From the NCBI GenBank assembly GCA_910588855.1, contig CAJUSR010000003.1, positions 186,001 through 250,000 of the forward strand: a DNA stretch of 64,000 nucleotides, in the 5' to 3' direction. Both the position numbers and the translations under genes were made by a program. The DNA comes from an uncultured Kineothrix sp. Its GTDB lineage: Bacteria; Bacillota; Clostridia; Lachnospirales; Lachnospiraceae. Below the pieces are notes generated by a model, which was not told the DNA's origin, did no database searches, and saw only the letters and a program-made list of their open reading frames with translations. Position 1 is the first letter of the stretch. Every line of letters starts with the position of its first letter. This document shows positions 25,973-35,060 of the stretch, piece by piece.

Positions 25973-26830
25973 ATGGGCAAAAAGAGAAACAGAGGATTTG
26001 CTGCAAGTGTGATGCTGGCACTTGGTTTGTGGTCTGCGGTATTTTTGATGGGCTGCGGGGAAGTAACGGATGAGGAAAAGGTAGTGGAAAGGGAGGAGGA
26101 AGCTTCTTCCTTATCTTTTGCCGGGAAGACGCTTACGGTCTGCGGAGACAGCATATCTACTTTCACGGGGTATATCCCTGACAATTACAGCAAGTTTTAT
26201 CCGGAAATGGGGGAGATTACGGATGTGGAAGATACCTGGTGGATGCAGGTGCTGGAAAGGACAGGAATGGAGCTGTGCCGGAATGCATCCTATTCGGGAA
26301 GTACGGTGAGCGGGCCGTCACAGGACGATGCGGACGGAAGATATGCCTGCGGCGACAGGCGCATAGCTGATTTGGCAGGGGAAACGGGGGAGAAGCCGGA
26401 CGTTATCCTTATTTTGATGGGAGCCAATGATTTACTGCTGGATATCCCCCTTGGCAATTACGATGGCGTATCCCGGATAGAAGAGGGGAACATCCAAACA
26501 TTTAGCGAAGCCTATGCATTGATGTTGGATAAAATCATAGAAGAATACCCGCAAGCCGATATTTACTGCTGTACAATGATAGAGATAGGAAGGCTGGATG
26601 ATGAGGGGAACGGGTATGCATATAGAAACGCTCATGGAGCAGCGGCCAAGGACTACAATGCATGGATTCGAGCGGTGGCGGAAGCGAAAGGGGTTCCAAC
26701 CGTCGATGTATATGGATGCGGCATTACGTATGAAAATATTATGGATTATACGAGCGAAGGCACCCATCCGAATACGGCAGGGGCAAAACTGATAGCGGAT
26801 AAGGTGTGTGAAGAACTTGGAGTGGAATAG
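25973..26830 (+). CDS. SGNH/GDSL hydrolase lipoprotein
   Basis: This 285-aa protein has a lipobox FLMGC (Cys28) and an SGNH domain with all catalytic blocks: GDSIS (Ser60), YSGST, MGANDLL and EGTHPNTAG near the C-terminus. It is an outer-face esterase candidate. GGACGGGA lies before the ATG. It is co-transcribed with the radical SAM gene and ends at a bidirectional terminator. Confidence 0.82.
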   Translation: MGKKRNRGFAASVMLALGLWSAVFLMGCGEVTDEEKVVEREEEASSLSFAGKTLTVCGDSISTFTGYIPDNYSKFYPEMGEITDVEDTWWMQVLERTGMELCRNASYSGSTVSGPSQDDADGRYACGDRRIADLAGETGEKPDVILILMGANDLLLDIPLGNYDGVSRIEEGNIQTFSEAYALMLDKIIEEYPQADIYCCTMIEIGRLDDEGNGYAYRNAHGAAAKDYNAWIRAVAEAKGVPTVDVYGCGITYENIMDYTSEGTHPNTAGAKLIADKVCEELGVE

Positions 26831-26871
26831 GGGCAATGAAAAAGTGAACATCCTTTTAGGCTCTATGATAT

Positions 26872-26914
26872 AAAAATACCGGCAGGCCCCGTAGGGCGTA
26901 GCCGGTATTTTTTT
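26872..26914. terminator. Bidirectional intrinsic terminator
   Basis: AAAAATACCGGC pairs with GCCGGTATTTTT around a 17-nt loop, with A and T runs on both sides. It separates the rightward SGNH gene from the leftward flavoprotein gene. Confidence 0.85.
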
Positions 26915-26935
26915 ACATAACAGGATTATTTTTTA

Positions 26936-28531
26936 TTATTCTATTTCGTTGGATTTTGCTTCTTCGTGGTATTCTTTTTCCGTGTTTACGCTCCAGACAT
27001 TGCTTCTGTCACGGATGCCGTTTTTAATATTTTTGACGGCTTCAAAAGAAGTACACATGGAATGGTCAATATTGTTGTACCGATGCTGCCCGTTGCGGCC
27101 GACGCAATAAAGGTTGTCGATGGTGTTTAAATAATCAATCAGCTTGTCGATATCTTTATAGGTGTCGAAATAAGCGGGGTACGCTTTTTTAACCCGTTCC
27201 GAGTGGGTATCTAGGACTTGGGAGGCGTCGTCGATAAGCCCCATTTTCACCATTTCGTGTAAAGCGAATTTTGTAAATTTGGCGTCGGATAAGTTCCAAT
27301 ATTTATCCCCTTCGTTGCAGAAATATTCTAATCCTACCCATACGGTATGCTTTAAATCTTTAATCATATACGGCGACCAGTTGTTGTATATCTGGAGACG
27401 TCCGAGCTTAACGGTACGGTCGTGGACATAAATCCAGCAATCCGGTACGATATTTCCCACCGTTTTCATTTTTGTTTTATTTTTCAGGTTCAGCTTTGGC
27501 ACCAATACACCTAAGGTGCGGTAATCCCTGTAAGGAAGCCCTGCCGCAATCTTTGCCATATCTTCCGGCACATCGTTCATGCCGCCAACCAAATCTTTGA
27601 TAGGCATAGAGGAGATGAAAATATCCCCTTCCATTGTGGAGGTTATGCCGTCATGCTCATAAGTAAGGGCGGTAATATGGTTATTTTCATCCTTTATAAA
27701 ACCTGTCACTTTGCTGTTTTTCAATATTTTGCCGCCCAGTTTGGTGATTTCTTCTGCGGTGACATCCCACAATTGCCCAGGTCCCAGTTTGGGGTATTTG
27801 AACTGCTCTATGAGGGAGGTTTCAACTTTGCGGTTGTTTTTGTTGGGCAGAAGCTTGCCGAACATATCCTTTATAATGGCAAAAATGGATAAACCCTTTG
27901 CGCGCTGTGCCCCCCAGTCCGGTGCGATTTCGCTTGGATGGCGTCCCCAAAGGTTTTCCGTATAATTTTCAAAAAACATGGTATAGAGCTTTTTGCCAAA
28001 ACGGTTAATATAGAAATCTTCCAACGATTTCTCCTCCCGTTTGTGGATTAAGGCTTTCAGGTAGCTGAAGAAGACTTGAACGGTAGTAAGAAGCCCCATG
28101 TCTTTTAATGTTTCAAATTTTAAGGAAATCGGATAATCAAAGAATTTTTTCTTGAAATAAATACGGGATACCCGGTTGCGGTTCAGCATAACCCGATTTT
28201 CCTTTTGGGGGTTCGGTCCCCCTTTAGAAAGCGGCATTTTTCGGCGCAGCAGGATATCGTCGTAAGTAGGGGAGCCTTGTTCAGGCAGCATTTTCTCCCA
28301 CCATTCGTTGACTTCCGGGACTTTTGAGAAGAAACGGTGTCCTCCCATGTCCATACGGTTGCCGTTATGGTTCACGGTTTTGGAGATGCCTCCCATAGCT
28401 TCGGTTTCCTCAAATACAATTACTTCATAACTATTGTCAACAGCCGGGCTGCCGGGCTGTCTATTGGTTAATAATTCATAAGCGGCGGTGAGCCCTGCGG
28501 GTCCGGCGCCTATGATCAGTGCTTTCCTCAT
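26936..28531 (-). CDS. FAD-dependent, UDP-galactopyranose-mutase-like flavoprotein
   Basis: ATG at 28531 is preceded by GAGAGGA, giving 531 aa. It has an N-terminal FAD motif (IIGAGPAGLTAAYELL), then GGHRFFSK and a C-terminal FAD-closing region (YCVGRNGQHRYNNIDHS) typical of the UDP-galactopyranose mutase/protoporphyrinogen-oxidase-like group in glycan loci. It is longer than classical Glf (about 370-390 aa). Possible roles are sugar ring mutase or a redox step on a sugar nucleotide. It is monocistronic, read leftward from its own promoter. Confidence 0.8.
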   Translation of the reverse strand: MRKALIIGAGPAGLTAAYELLTNRQPGSPAVDNSYEVIVFEETEAMGGISKTVNHNGNRMDMGGHRFFSKVPEVNEWWEKMLPEQGSPTYDDILLRRKMPLSKGGPNPQKENRVMLNRNRVSRIYFKKKFFDYPISLKFETLKDMGLLTTVQVFFSYLKALIHKREEKSLEDFYINRFGKKLYTMFFENYTENLWGRHPSEIAPDWGAQRAKGLSIFAIIKDMFGKLLPNKNNRKVETSLIEQFKYPKLGPGQLWDVTAEEITKLGGKILKNSKVTGFIKDENNHITALTYEHDGITSTMEGDIFISSMPIKDLVGGMNDVPEDMAKIAAGLPYRDYRTLGVLVPKLNLKNKTKMKTVGNIVPDCWIYVHDRTVKLGRLQIYNNWSPYMIKDLKHTVWVGLEYFCNEGDKYWNLSDAKFTKFALHEMVKMGLIDDASQVLDTHSERVKKAYPAYFDTYKDIDKLIDYLNTIDNLYCVGRNGQHRYNNIDHSMCTSFEAVKNIKNGIRDRSNVWSVNTEKEYHEEAKSNEIE

Positions 28532-28567
28532 ACGATGCATTCCTCTCAATAGTTTATAATTTCTACT

Positions 28568-28596
28568 ATTTTAACATGGAATGATAGGATTGTCCA
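28568..28596 (-). promoter_or_regulatory. Promoter for the leftward flavoprotein gene
   Basis: On the minus strand TGGACA (28596-28591), 17 nt, TAAAAT (28573-28568) with TGT extending the -10. It is divergent from the promoter at 28660. Confidence 0.65.
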
Positions 28597-28659
28597 TCCT
28601 ATGTGTCCAGATGAGGGATATGTAGACCCAATTTTCATGTGTACGCGGGGTGGCGTTTC

Positions 28660-28688
28660 TTGACTTTTAGTGATAGGTTTGGTACAAT
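28660..28688 (+). promoter_or_regulatory. Strong promoter for the rightward membrane-protein unit
   Basis: TTGACT, 17 nt, TACAAT, with a TGG extension before the -10. The start ATG at 28731 follows AAGGAG. Confidence 0.75.
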
Positions 28689-28730
28689 TTCGCTTGAATA
28701 AGCATAGAGGAAATTTGAAGGAGAAAACCT

Positions 28731-29819
28731 ATGATAGTAATAAAGATTGTCGGGCTTGTCCTGTGGCTGTTTTTTATCCCGTTTTGTATTGGGTTGATTC
28801 CGATGCCTTGGATTCCGGAGAAAAAAAGGAATGTGGGGGTAGTTTTGGTTGCGGGATATTTGATTATGCTGCCTTTATGCTGGCTGGTGACGGTTCCATG
28901 TATTTTGTTTGTAAAATACTATAGTTTTCTGGTGATGGTAAAATGGTTTACGGTATTGCTTGCTGCTGCTGCTCTTTTGGGGATAGGGGCAGGCGTTTGG
29001 ATTTATAAAAAGGGGAGACCGGTTTTGCACAGGCCTGATTTGGATATCGGGGGCATGGCTTTGGCGGAAAAAGCCGGGTGGCTTTTGTTTTTTGCCCTTG
29101 TTGCCTGGCAATTGTACAAAGCGTTTACATTAACTTCATTCGATGGGGATGATGCGGAGTATGTGGCGCAGTCGTTGGTTACATGGCAGAGCAATACGAT
29201 GTATTTGATTCGGCCCTATACGGGAGGAACCACATCTTTGGATATCCGGCATTCTTTGGCCGTATTGCCTATATGGGTGGCATATATCGGGCGGATGACG
29301 GGGCTGCATACGACCATACTTGCCCACAGTGTGCTTCCTTTTGTATGGATTCCTTTGACATATTTTGTTTTTTATGAAGTAGGGAAACATTTGCTTAAAG
29401 GGAAAAAGGAGTTTCTTCCTGCTTTTATGGTATTGATGGCGCTTTTGCAGATATTTGGGAATGTGTCCATCTTTACGAATGAAACGTTTTTCTTGACGAG
29501 GACTTGGCAGGGGAAAGCGGTAGCGGCTAGTTTCGTCCTTCCGCTGACCGTTTGGCTGCTTTTATGGATTTTTGACGGGGAAGAAGGGGAAAAGAGGAGG
29601 AAGGAGCCGGCAGCGGGCATGTGGGCGCTTTTGGCGTTGGCAAATATGACGGCGGGGGTTTGCACTTCCATGATGGTTTTCCTTAATGCGGTGATGATTG
29701 GTGCGGCTGCTTTCTGGCTGGCGCTGGCGGAACGGAAGTTCAGCATTCTTGTAAAAGCGGGGCTGGTCTGCGTTCCAAACGTGATATATATGCTGCTTTA
29801 CTTGTTTTTGCACGCGTAA
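28731..29819 (+). CDS. Polytopic membrane protein (DUF6077-like)
   Basis: This 362-aa protein has about nine helices, with an acidic loop DGDDAEYVAQSLVTW around residue 140 that resembles the catalytic loop of GT-C-like proteins. From memory it matches DUF6077. The function is not established; its neighbours (a second membrane protein, MBOAT and DltD-like) suggest extracytoplasmic glycan modification. I considered it to be the broken front half of a longer gene completed by the next ORF, but both have good ends and this type is often accompanied by a separate partner. Confidence 0.65.
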   Translation: MIVIKIVGLVLWLFFIPFCIGLIPMPWIPEKKRNVGVVLVAGYLIMLPLCWLVTVPCILFVKYYSFLVMVKWFTVLLAAAALLGIGAGVWIYKKGRPVLHRPDLDIGGMALAEKAGWLLFFALVAWQLYKAFTLTSFDGDDAEYVAQSLVTWQSNTMYLIRPYTGGTTSLDIRHSLAVLPIWVAYIGRMTGLHTTILAHSVLPFVWIPLTYFVFYEVGKHLLKGKKEFLPAFMVLMALLQIFGNVSIFTNETFFLTRTWQGKAVAASFVLPLTVWLLLWIFDGEEGEKRRKEPAAGMWALLALANMTAGVCTSMMVFLNAVMIGAAAFWLALAERKFSILVKAGLVCVPNVIYMLLYLFLHA

Positions 29820-29926
29820 GGTGTTTGATGAAATATTTCTTGCAAAACCGGGTATGATGAAAAAAGGAGAGCCAAAAAGGTTCTTTGGGGCGAAGAGGAA
29901 GAGTATCGGGAAACAGAGGTTAGGCT

Positions 29927-30745
29927 ATGTACGGGATTTTTATGGAAAGCGTCGTAATATTTAAGAATTATGCAGGGGGGCGGTATATTATCGTTTTATT
30001 TTTGCTTGCCCTGCTTTATCTTCTTGTGGCGGAGAGGAATAAAAGGAGGCGGGCGCTGTTTGTTTATATGCCGTTGAGCCTGCTTTTGCTGTTCTTTTTC
30101 CCCATTTTCCGGAAAGTGTTTGTCCGGTTGATGGGCGGGGAAGGCGATACCTATTACCGGGTGCTTTGGTTGATTCCTATGGGGATGATTATTGCTTATG
30201 GCGGAGTGAAATTGGCCGCGTGGCTGTACGAAAGGAAAGGAGCCTGGGCAGGGCTTTTGGTTTTTGCGGCGGTGGGCGCAGGGATTGTATTCGGAGGAAA
30301 GTATGTATATGCCAGCCAATATATGTCTAAGGCGGAAAACATGTATCATCTTCCTCCGCATGTGATTAAAATCTGCGATTTGATTGCGCCTGAGGAAGGG
30401 GAAGAGCGTATTTGGGCAGTATTCCCTACGGATTTGGTTTATTTTGTCAGACAGTATGATACCAATATCCAGCTTCTTTACGGGCGGGAGATGGTGGAAC
30501 CGAAGTGGCAGTATGCGGAGCCGGTGCATACGATTATGAATCATCCGACCACAATTGATGTGGAAGAACTTTTAAAACTGACTCGGGAAAGGTATTGTAC
30601 GTATATTGTTTTTCCGAACATAAAAGACAAAGGGTTGACGGAGGAACCGGAGAATTTCGGGCTGGAGCTTATTGAAATCGTGGACGGTTATCCGGTTTAC
30701 TATGACCCGGTAGCAGCGGCCCTGATAGAGGAGCAGTTTGGATAG
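29927..30745 (+). CDS. Membrane protein with C-terminal soluble domain
   Basis: This 272-aa protein has four or so helices (about 18-120), then a soluble domain (about 130-272) with DLVYFVRQYD and YIVFPNI segments. It is unnamed, but I recall similar proteins standing next to DUF6077-like genes in Lachnospiraceae. It may form a complex with the previous product. GAGG precedes the start weakly. It lies 107 bp after the previous gene and 8 bp before the MBOAT gene. Confidence 0.6.
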   Translation: MYGIFMESVVIFKNYAGGRYIIVLFLLALLYLLVAERNKRRRALFVYMPLSLLLLFFFPIFRKVFVRLMGGEGDTYYRVLWLIPMGMIIAYGGVKLAAWLYERKGAWAGLLVFAAVGAGIVFGGKYVYASQYMSKAENMYHLPPHVIKICDLIAPEEGEERIWAVFPTDLVYFVRQYDTNIQLLYGREMVEPKWQYAEPVHTIMNHPTTIDVEELLKLTRERYCTYIVFPNIKDKGLTEEPENFGLELIEIVDGYPVYYDPVAAALIEEQFG

Positions 30746-30753
30746 GTGTTGGC

Positions 30754-32286
30754 ATGTTGTTTCATTCGTATGAATTTATTTTTTTATTTTTGCCGGTAAG
30801 TCTGATTGGGTATTACTTTTTAGCGGGCAGAATAGGCGGTAAGGCGGCAAAGCTTTGGCTGGCAGGCATATCGTTTTGGTTTTACGGAAGCTTCCGCATA
30901 GAGTATTTGTTTCTTCTATTGGTGAGTGTGCTGTTTAATTACGGAATTGCCCGGAAGATAAAGGGATACGGGAAGGACGTAAAAGCCAAAAAGTGGATGT
31001 TGGCAGCGGGGGTGGCCGGGAATCTGGGGCTGCTTGTTTATTTTAAATATATGAATTTTTTTATAGAAAACTGGAACCATATCAGCGGCAGGGGACTGCC
31101 GCTGCTTCAGGTAGTGCTGCCTGTGGGTATCAGTTTTTTTACTTTCCAGCAGATTTCTTATCTGGTAGATTGTCAGCGGGGAGAAATAGGGGACTATGGG
31201 TTTGTGGATTACTTGCTTTATATCGTTTATTTCCCAAAGTTGATGGAAGGGCCGTTGGCATTCCCGTCTGAGCTGTTCCCCCAGTTTGCCGAAGTGGGGG
31301 GTAAAAGGTTTGATGCGGAAAAATTTATGCGGGGAATCTGCCTGTTTGTAATGGGAAGTTTGAAAAAGGTCATTTTAGCGGATACTTTTGGAACGGCGGT
31401 GGATTACGGTTATTCTAATTTGAAATTGATGCACGGCTTGGATGCGTTGTTGTTGGCAGTATTTTATTCTTTACAGCTTTATTTTGACTTTAGCGGATAT
31501 TGCGATATGGGGCGGGGGATTAGCAGGATGTTCGGTATTGAATTGCCTGTGAATTTCCAATCGCCTTATCAGGCACGGAATATTATTGATTTTTGGAAAC
31601 GGTGGCATATCACGCTGAACCGGTTTTTTACCAAATATATCTATATCCCGTTGGGAGGGAACCGGAAAGGGAAGGCAAAGACATACCGGAATCTGTTGTT
31701 TGTTTTCTTTGTCAGCGGGATATGGCATGGGGCAGGATGGAATTTTATCCTTTGGGGGATGCTGCATGGGCTGCTGTATGCCCTAACGAGGATGTGGCAG
31801 GATAGGAAGAAAGAAGCGGCGGAAAGAAGCCTCTTAAGAGTGAAGGAAACGGTAGATTCGGGAAACGATTTATGGAAACGGAAGATTGCCGGAGGGGTTG
31901 CCGGGTTTCTGACTTTCTGTTATGTTACCGCGGCATGGGTATACTTCAGGGCAGAGAGCGTGGCGCAGGGCAATAATCTGCTTGGACGGATATTTACAGG
32001 CGGTTTTGTGCGGGTGGACCGGAATTTGGCGGGCTGCTTCAATCTGGATGAATTTTGGTATATCCTGAAAGTCTTCCGGCTGGATCGGTGGGAATTTGGA
32101 CATTATATTCTAATGTGCGTTTTAACGGTTTTTGCGCTTGCACTAGTGTTCTTTGGGAAAAATGCCGCGGAGATGGCAGGAAGAATAAAGCCTAAGGCAT
32201 GGACAGCGGTGTTGTTTGCCTGTCTGCTGCTTTGGTGTGTGCTTAGTTTTTCCGACGTAAGCACTTTCTTATATTTTAATTTTTAA
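30754..32286 (+). CDS. MBOAT family O-acyltransferase
   Basis: This 510-aa DltB/AlgI-type protein has landmarks LYFDFSGYCDMGRG, FWKRWHITLNRFFTKYIYIPLGG and SGIWHGAGWNFILWGMLHG with the conserved His residues. It probably pairs with the DltD-like protein that follows after 11 bp. It is the third MBOAT in the window and is closer to the first (10625-12085) than to the FkbH-linked one. Confidence 0.9.
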   Translation: MLFHSYEFIFLFLPVSLIGYYFLAGRIGGKAAKLWLAGISFWFYGSFRIEYLFLLLVSVLFNYGIARKIKGYGKDVKAKKWMLAAGVAGNLGLLVYFKYMNFFIENWNHISGRGLPLLQVVLPVGISFFTFQQISYLVDCQRGEIGDYGFVDYLLYIVYFPKLMEGPLAFPSELFPQFAEVGGKRFDAEKFMRGICLFVMGSLKKVILADTFGTAVDYGYSNLKLMHGLDALLLAVFYSLQLYFDFSGYCDMGRGISRMFGIELPVNFQSPYQARNIIDFWKRWHITLNRFFTKYIYIPLGGNRKGKAKTYRNLLFVFFVSGIWHGAGWNFILWGMLHGLLYALTRMWQDRKKEAAERSLLRVKETVDSGNDLWKRKIAGGVAGFLTFCYVTAAWVYFRAESVAQGNNLLGRIFTGGFVRVDRNLAGCFNLDEFWYILKVFRLDRWEFGHYILMCVLTVFALALVFFGKNAAEMAGRIKPKAWTAVLFACLLLWCVLSFSDVSTFLYFNF

Positions 32287-32297
32287 AGGGATGGGAA

Positions 32298-33353
32298 ATG
32301 ATGAAGCAATATAAGAAATGGCTGGTTGTGTTTGCCTTGTTTTTTCTTGGGGCAACGGCAGCAGTGATGCTATTGGTGGTATATGTAGACCCCTTTTTCC
32401 AATATCATACGCCTTTGGAGGATTTTCCTTATGTGGTGGACCATCAGGTAAACCAAAATCCGGGAATGGCGAAACATATGGACTATGACAGCGTTATCCT
32501 TGGCTCTTCCATGACCGTGAATTTTAATACGGGCTGGTTTGAAGAACTGTTGGGGTTGAAAACGCTGAAACTGAGTTACAGCGGGGCATTCCCTAAAGAT
32601 CAGGCAAATATTATGGATATTATTTTTGACAATGGGCGTAAGGTGGATGCGGTTTTTCTCGGAATAGATGTGATTACTTATAGCGGTGGGGTGGAGGAGA
32701 CGAAATACCCGGTGCCGGAATATTTGCATGATGATATGATATGGAACGATATCCCGTATTTATTGAACAAAGATGTGTTGCTGCAATACATTATGCGGCC
32801 ATTGGCAGACCCGGATAAAACGGATTTGGCAACCGTATATGCGAGCTGGTGGACAGAGGAATATTATAACAAGCAATGGGTGATGCATAATTATGTGGCG
32901 GCAGAGCCTGCGGAAGAAGAGGCAGACCCGGAAAAATACGTGGAAAATATAAAGTCAAATATGGATGTCAATATTTGCCCTTATATAGAAGCCAATCCGG
33001 AAACGGAATTTTATGTTTTTTTCCCGCCTTACAGTATTTTGTACTGGAATGATGTGCTTCAGGAAAAACAGATGGAGGCCGTAATACGGGAATATGAATA
33101 TATTGCGCAAAGGCTGTTTTCGTATGGGAATGTAAGGGTATTCTTTTTCCCAAACCAGAAATGGATTGTCTGCAATTTGGATAACTATGCGGATTACAGT
33201 CATTACCATCCGGATATCAACCGGTATATGACGGAATGCTTTGCGGAAGGGGAATGCGAAGTGACGGAAAAGAATTTGGAGGAAGAGCTGGAAAAAATGC
33301 GGCAGATTGTGGCCGCCTATGATTTTGAAGAATTGTTTTCGGTAGAGTATTAA
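32298..33353 (+). CDS. DltD/SGNH-like partner of the MBOAT protein
   Basis: This 351-aa protein has an N-terminal membrane anchor (about 8-30) and an extracellular domain. Block I is ILGSSM (Ser70/Ser71), and the distal motif YSHYHPDINRY holds Asp/His candidates. It resembles the DltD/AlgX-like acyl acceptor side. The start could be 32298 or the next Met at 32301. The gene ends at a bidirectional terminator shared with the leftward SGNH gene. Confidence 0.75.
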   Translation: MMKQYKKWLVVFALFFLGATAAVMLLVVYVDPFFQYHTPLEDFPYVVDHQVNQNPGMAKHMDYDSVILGSSMTVNFNTGWFEELLGLKTLKLSYSGAFPKDQANIMDIIFDNGRKVDAVFLGIDVITYSGGVEETKYPVPEYLHDDMIWNDIPYLLNKDVLLQYIMRPLADPDKTDLATVYASWWTEEYYNKQWVMHNYVAAEPAEEEADPEKYVENIKSNMDVNICPYIEANPETEFYVFFPPYSILYWNDVLQEKQMEAVIREYEYIAQRLFSYGNVRVFFFPNQKWIVCNLDNYADYSHYHPDINRYMTECFAEGECEVTEKNLEEELEKMRQIVAAYDFEELFSVEY

Positions 33354-33400
33354 AAAAGCAAAGGGCATAAATGACATTGGCATTTATGCCCTTTGCTTTT
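33354..33400. terminator. Bidirectional intrinsic terminator
   Basis: AAAGCAAAGGGCATAAATG pairs with CATTTATGCCCTTTGCTTT around a 7-nt loop, with A and T runs at its ends, between convergent genes. Confidence 0.9.
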
Positions 33401-33422
33401 GCCAATGCTTATCTGCTAATAT

Positions 33423-34427
33423 TTATTTTGCCGATGTCCTGCCTGTATTGATAAATTCAGCCAGCCTGTCCGCCATTATATTCCGTCCTGCATCGTTTAG
33501 ATGGATGTTGTCGGTCATGTAATCGCGGTAATTCAGCTCATTGATGGTTCCATAGAAATTATCTATGATGGATACACCGCAGGAGATGGATACGTCGATT
33601 TCTTTCAGCAGATAATGAGGAAGCGCCCCGTTCCCCAAGTCAGTGCTGCCTCCGTTTTGGTAATTGCCGTTTGCATCAATGGACTGGGCAAACGTATGGG
33701 ACATTACCACAATCCTGATATAAGGGTAAGTTTTCTGGATGGTTTCGATGGCGGTGCGGAGACCGCCGGTGTAGGCGCTGAGTTCATATGGGTCGTTAGG
33801 GTTATCGGAGGGGATGCCTGCCAGATAATCCGCGCCATCATAGACAATAGCGATGATGTCTACTTTTCCATAGTCGATAGATTTTAAAGTTTCCACAGTT
33901 TCCTTATAGATGCTTTCCTGTTCGGCAGCAGCGGCTGCCTCTAAACCGGAAAAATCTTTTGTGCAGATGCTTTGCGCCACATAGGGAAGGTTAAAATTAT
34001 CTTTTGGATATTCCGCGTTGTAGGCGGAATATCTTGTTCCGATTGTGGAAGCAGGGAAGCCGCCATTATAAACCGTGGCGTTCGTCTTTGAGGCGAGCAG
34101 GGAAGTAAACCCTTTTTCGCCGGTTTCGTCCGTCAGGGGGTTGTTCCCAAGGCAGAGGACGGTAGTGATGCCGTCGTCTTCATGCCCTTCCAGCTTGGAA
34201 TCGCTTAAAGGGATAATGGTATCCAACGCTTCTACATCGGTTTCTTTGGAGATAGTATCGGGATTGAAATCCGATTTAGTACCTATATTCCATATGGCCA
34301 GTTTGGCAACAGCAATAGCGGCGATAATCAATATTGCTGCAAGCAATAGAATATGGCCGCTAATGTGAAATCTGTTTCCATGTCGTTTGTTCTTTTCTTT
34401 TTGTTTTTTTGCACTTGATTTTTTCAT
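33423..34427 (-). CDS. SGNH-fold protein lacking catalytic Ser
   Basis: This 334-aa protein has a basic cytoplasmic tail, one membrane helix (about 24-47) and an extracellular SGNH-like domain. Block I reads LGNNPLTD instead of GDS: Ser is replaced by Asn (residue 96). Block III reads YDGADYL instead of GxND. Block V DNIHLND keeps the Asp-x-x-His pair. It looks like a paralogue of the protein at 12269-13321, sharing the segment before block V, but without a nucleophile. Non-hydrolytic binding or an altered mechanism is likely. It is leftward and isolated. Confidence 0.7.
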   Translation of the reverse strand: MKKSSAKKQKEKNKRHGNRFHISGHILLLAAILIIAAIAVAKLAIWNIGTKSDFNPDTISKETDVEALDTIIPLSDSKLEGHEDDGITTVLCLGNNPLTDETGEKGFTSLLASKTNATVYNGGFPASTIGTRYSAYNAEYPKDNFNLPYVAQSICTKDFSGLEAAAAAEQESIYKETVETLKSIDYGKVDIIAIVYDGADYLAGIPSDNPNDPYELSAYTGGLRTAIETIQKTYPYIRIVVMSHTFAQSIDANGNYQNGGSTDLGNGALPHYLLKEIDVSISCGVSIIDNFYGTINELNYRDYMTDNIHLNDAGRNIMADRLAEFINTGRTSAK

Positions 34428-34440
34428 TTAAATCTCCATT

Positions 34441-34585
34441 CCGGAGCGTTTATGCGACGGGGCGACGCAAATCTTAAATTTGCGTCTGCCATCAGGGCTT
34501 ATTTGTGACGCTCCGGCACAAATAACAAGAAATGATTTAGTTTCTCTTAGGCTGCGTTTTTGCAGCCTTAGTGAAACTTCATTTC
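34441..34585. promoter_or_regulatory. Leader region with competing hairpins
   Basis: A stem CCGGAGCGT (34441-34449)/ACGCTCCGG (34508-34516) overlaps a second stem TTATTTGTG/CACAAATAA (34499-34525), which would hold that same ACGCTCCGG in its loop. A third hairpin (34529-34585) pairs GAAATGATTTAG-type arms ending in TTAGGCTGC/GCAGCCTTA. These lie in the 232-bp gap upstream of the leftward SGNH gene and downstream of the small zinc-ribbon gene. They could end transcription of the latter or control the former. Confidence 0.4.
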
Positions 34586-34659
34586 TTTCACACTATTCCT
34601 TCATAGCGAAAGTCATTTCTAATTGTACTATGATTTAATGAAAAAATCTACTTTAACTG

Positions 34660-34908
34660 CTAGCCGTGAAGTTCTTTATACCATTTACTGTATTTGTACA
34701 TCCGGTAAGTGGTGCCGAGTTCTTTTAGCTGTGCATCATCTGCGCATTTGGCTTTAAAAGCATTGCGTTCGTCTATATCCATGCTGACATATTCCATATA
34801 TGGGATACGGAGTTCGGTAATAGAACCGCCGCACTTGGGGCATGTCATCTTGTGGCCATTTAACATATGGACACGGTGGCAAGGTTTACAATAGTGCATG
34901 TACATCAT
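34660..34908 (-). CDS. Small zinc-ribbon protein
   Basis: This 82-aa protein has two CxxC pairs (CKPC at 7-10 and CPKC at 23-26) forming a zinc ribbon, followed by a helical tail (RMYKYSKWYKELHG). AGGGG precedes the start. The function is unknown; small ribbons of this kind often serve as adaptors or nucleic-acid binders. It appears unrelated to glycan synthesis. Confidence 0.7.
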   Translation of the reverse strand: MMYMHYCKPCHRVHMLNGHKMTCPKCGGSITELRIPYMEYVSMDIDERNAFKAKCADDAQLKELGTTYRMYKYSKWYKELHG

Positions 34909-35060
34909 GAGTCGTTATTCCCCTTTTCCGTTTGCAATTTTTTATTGGTACTATTAGATTGTGTCAGCAATGGCGAAAAAAGTCAATAACTTATTGATAG
35001 TAATCCATCGACAAAGTGGATAAAAAAACGTTAAGGTAAAAGCTGCCGGGGCAACTCATT

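Noticed and set aside
28731..30745. Two adjacent membrane ORFs as one gene split by a frameshift
   Set aside because: The gap is 107 bp with an independent, though weak, ribosome site, both products have plausible ends, and I recall separate genes of this kind elsewhere.
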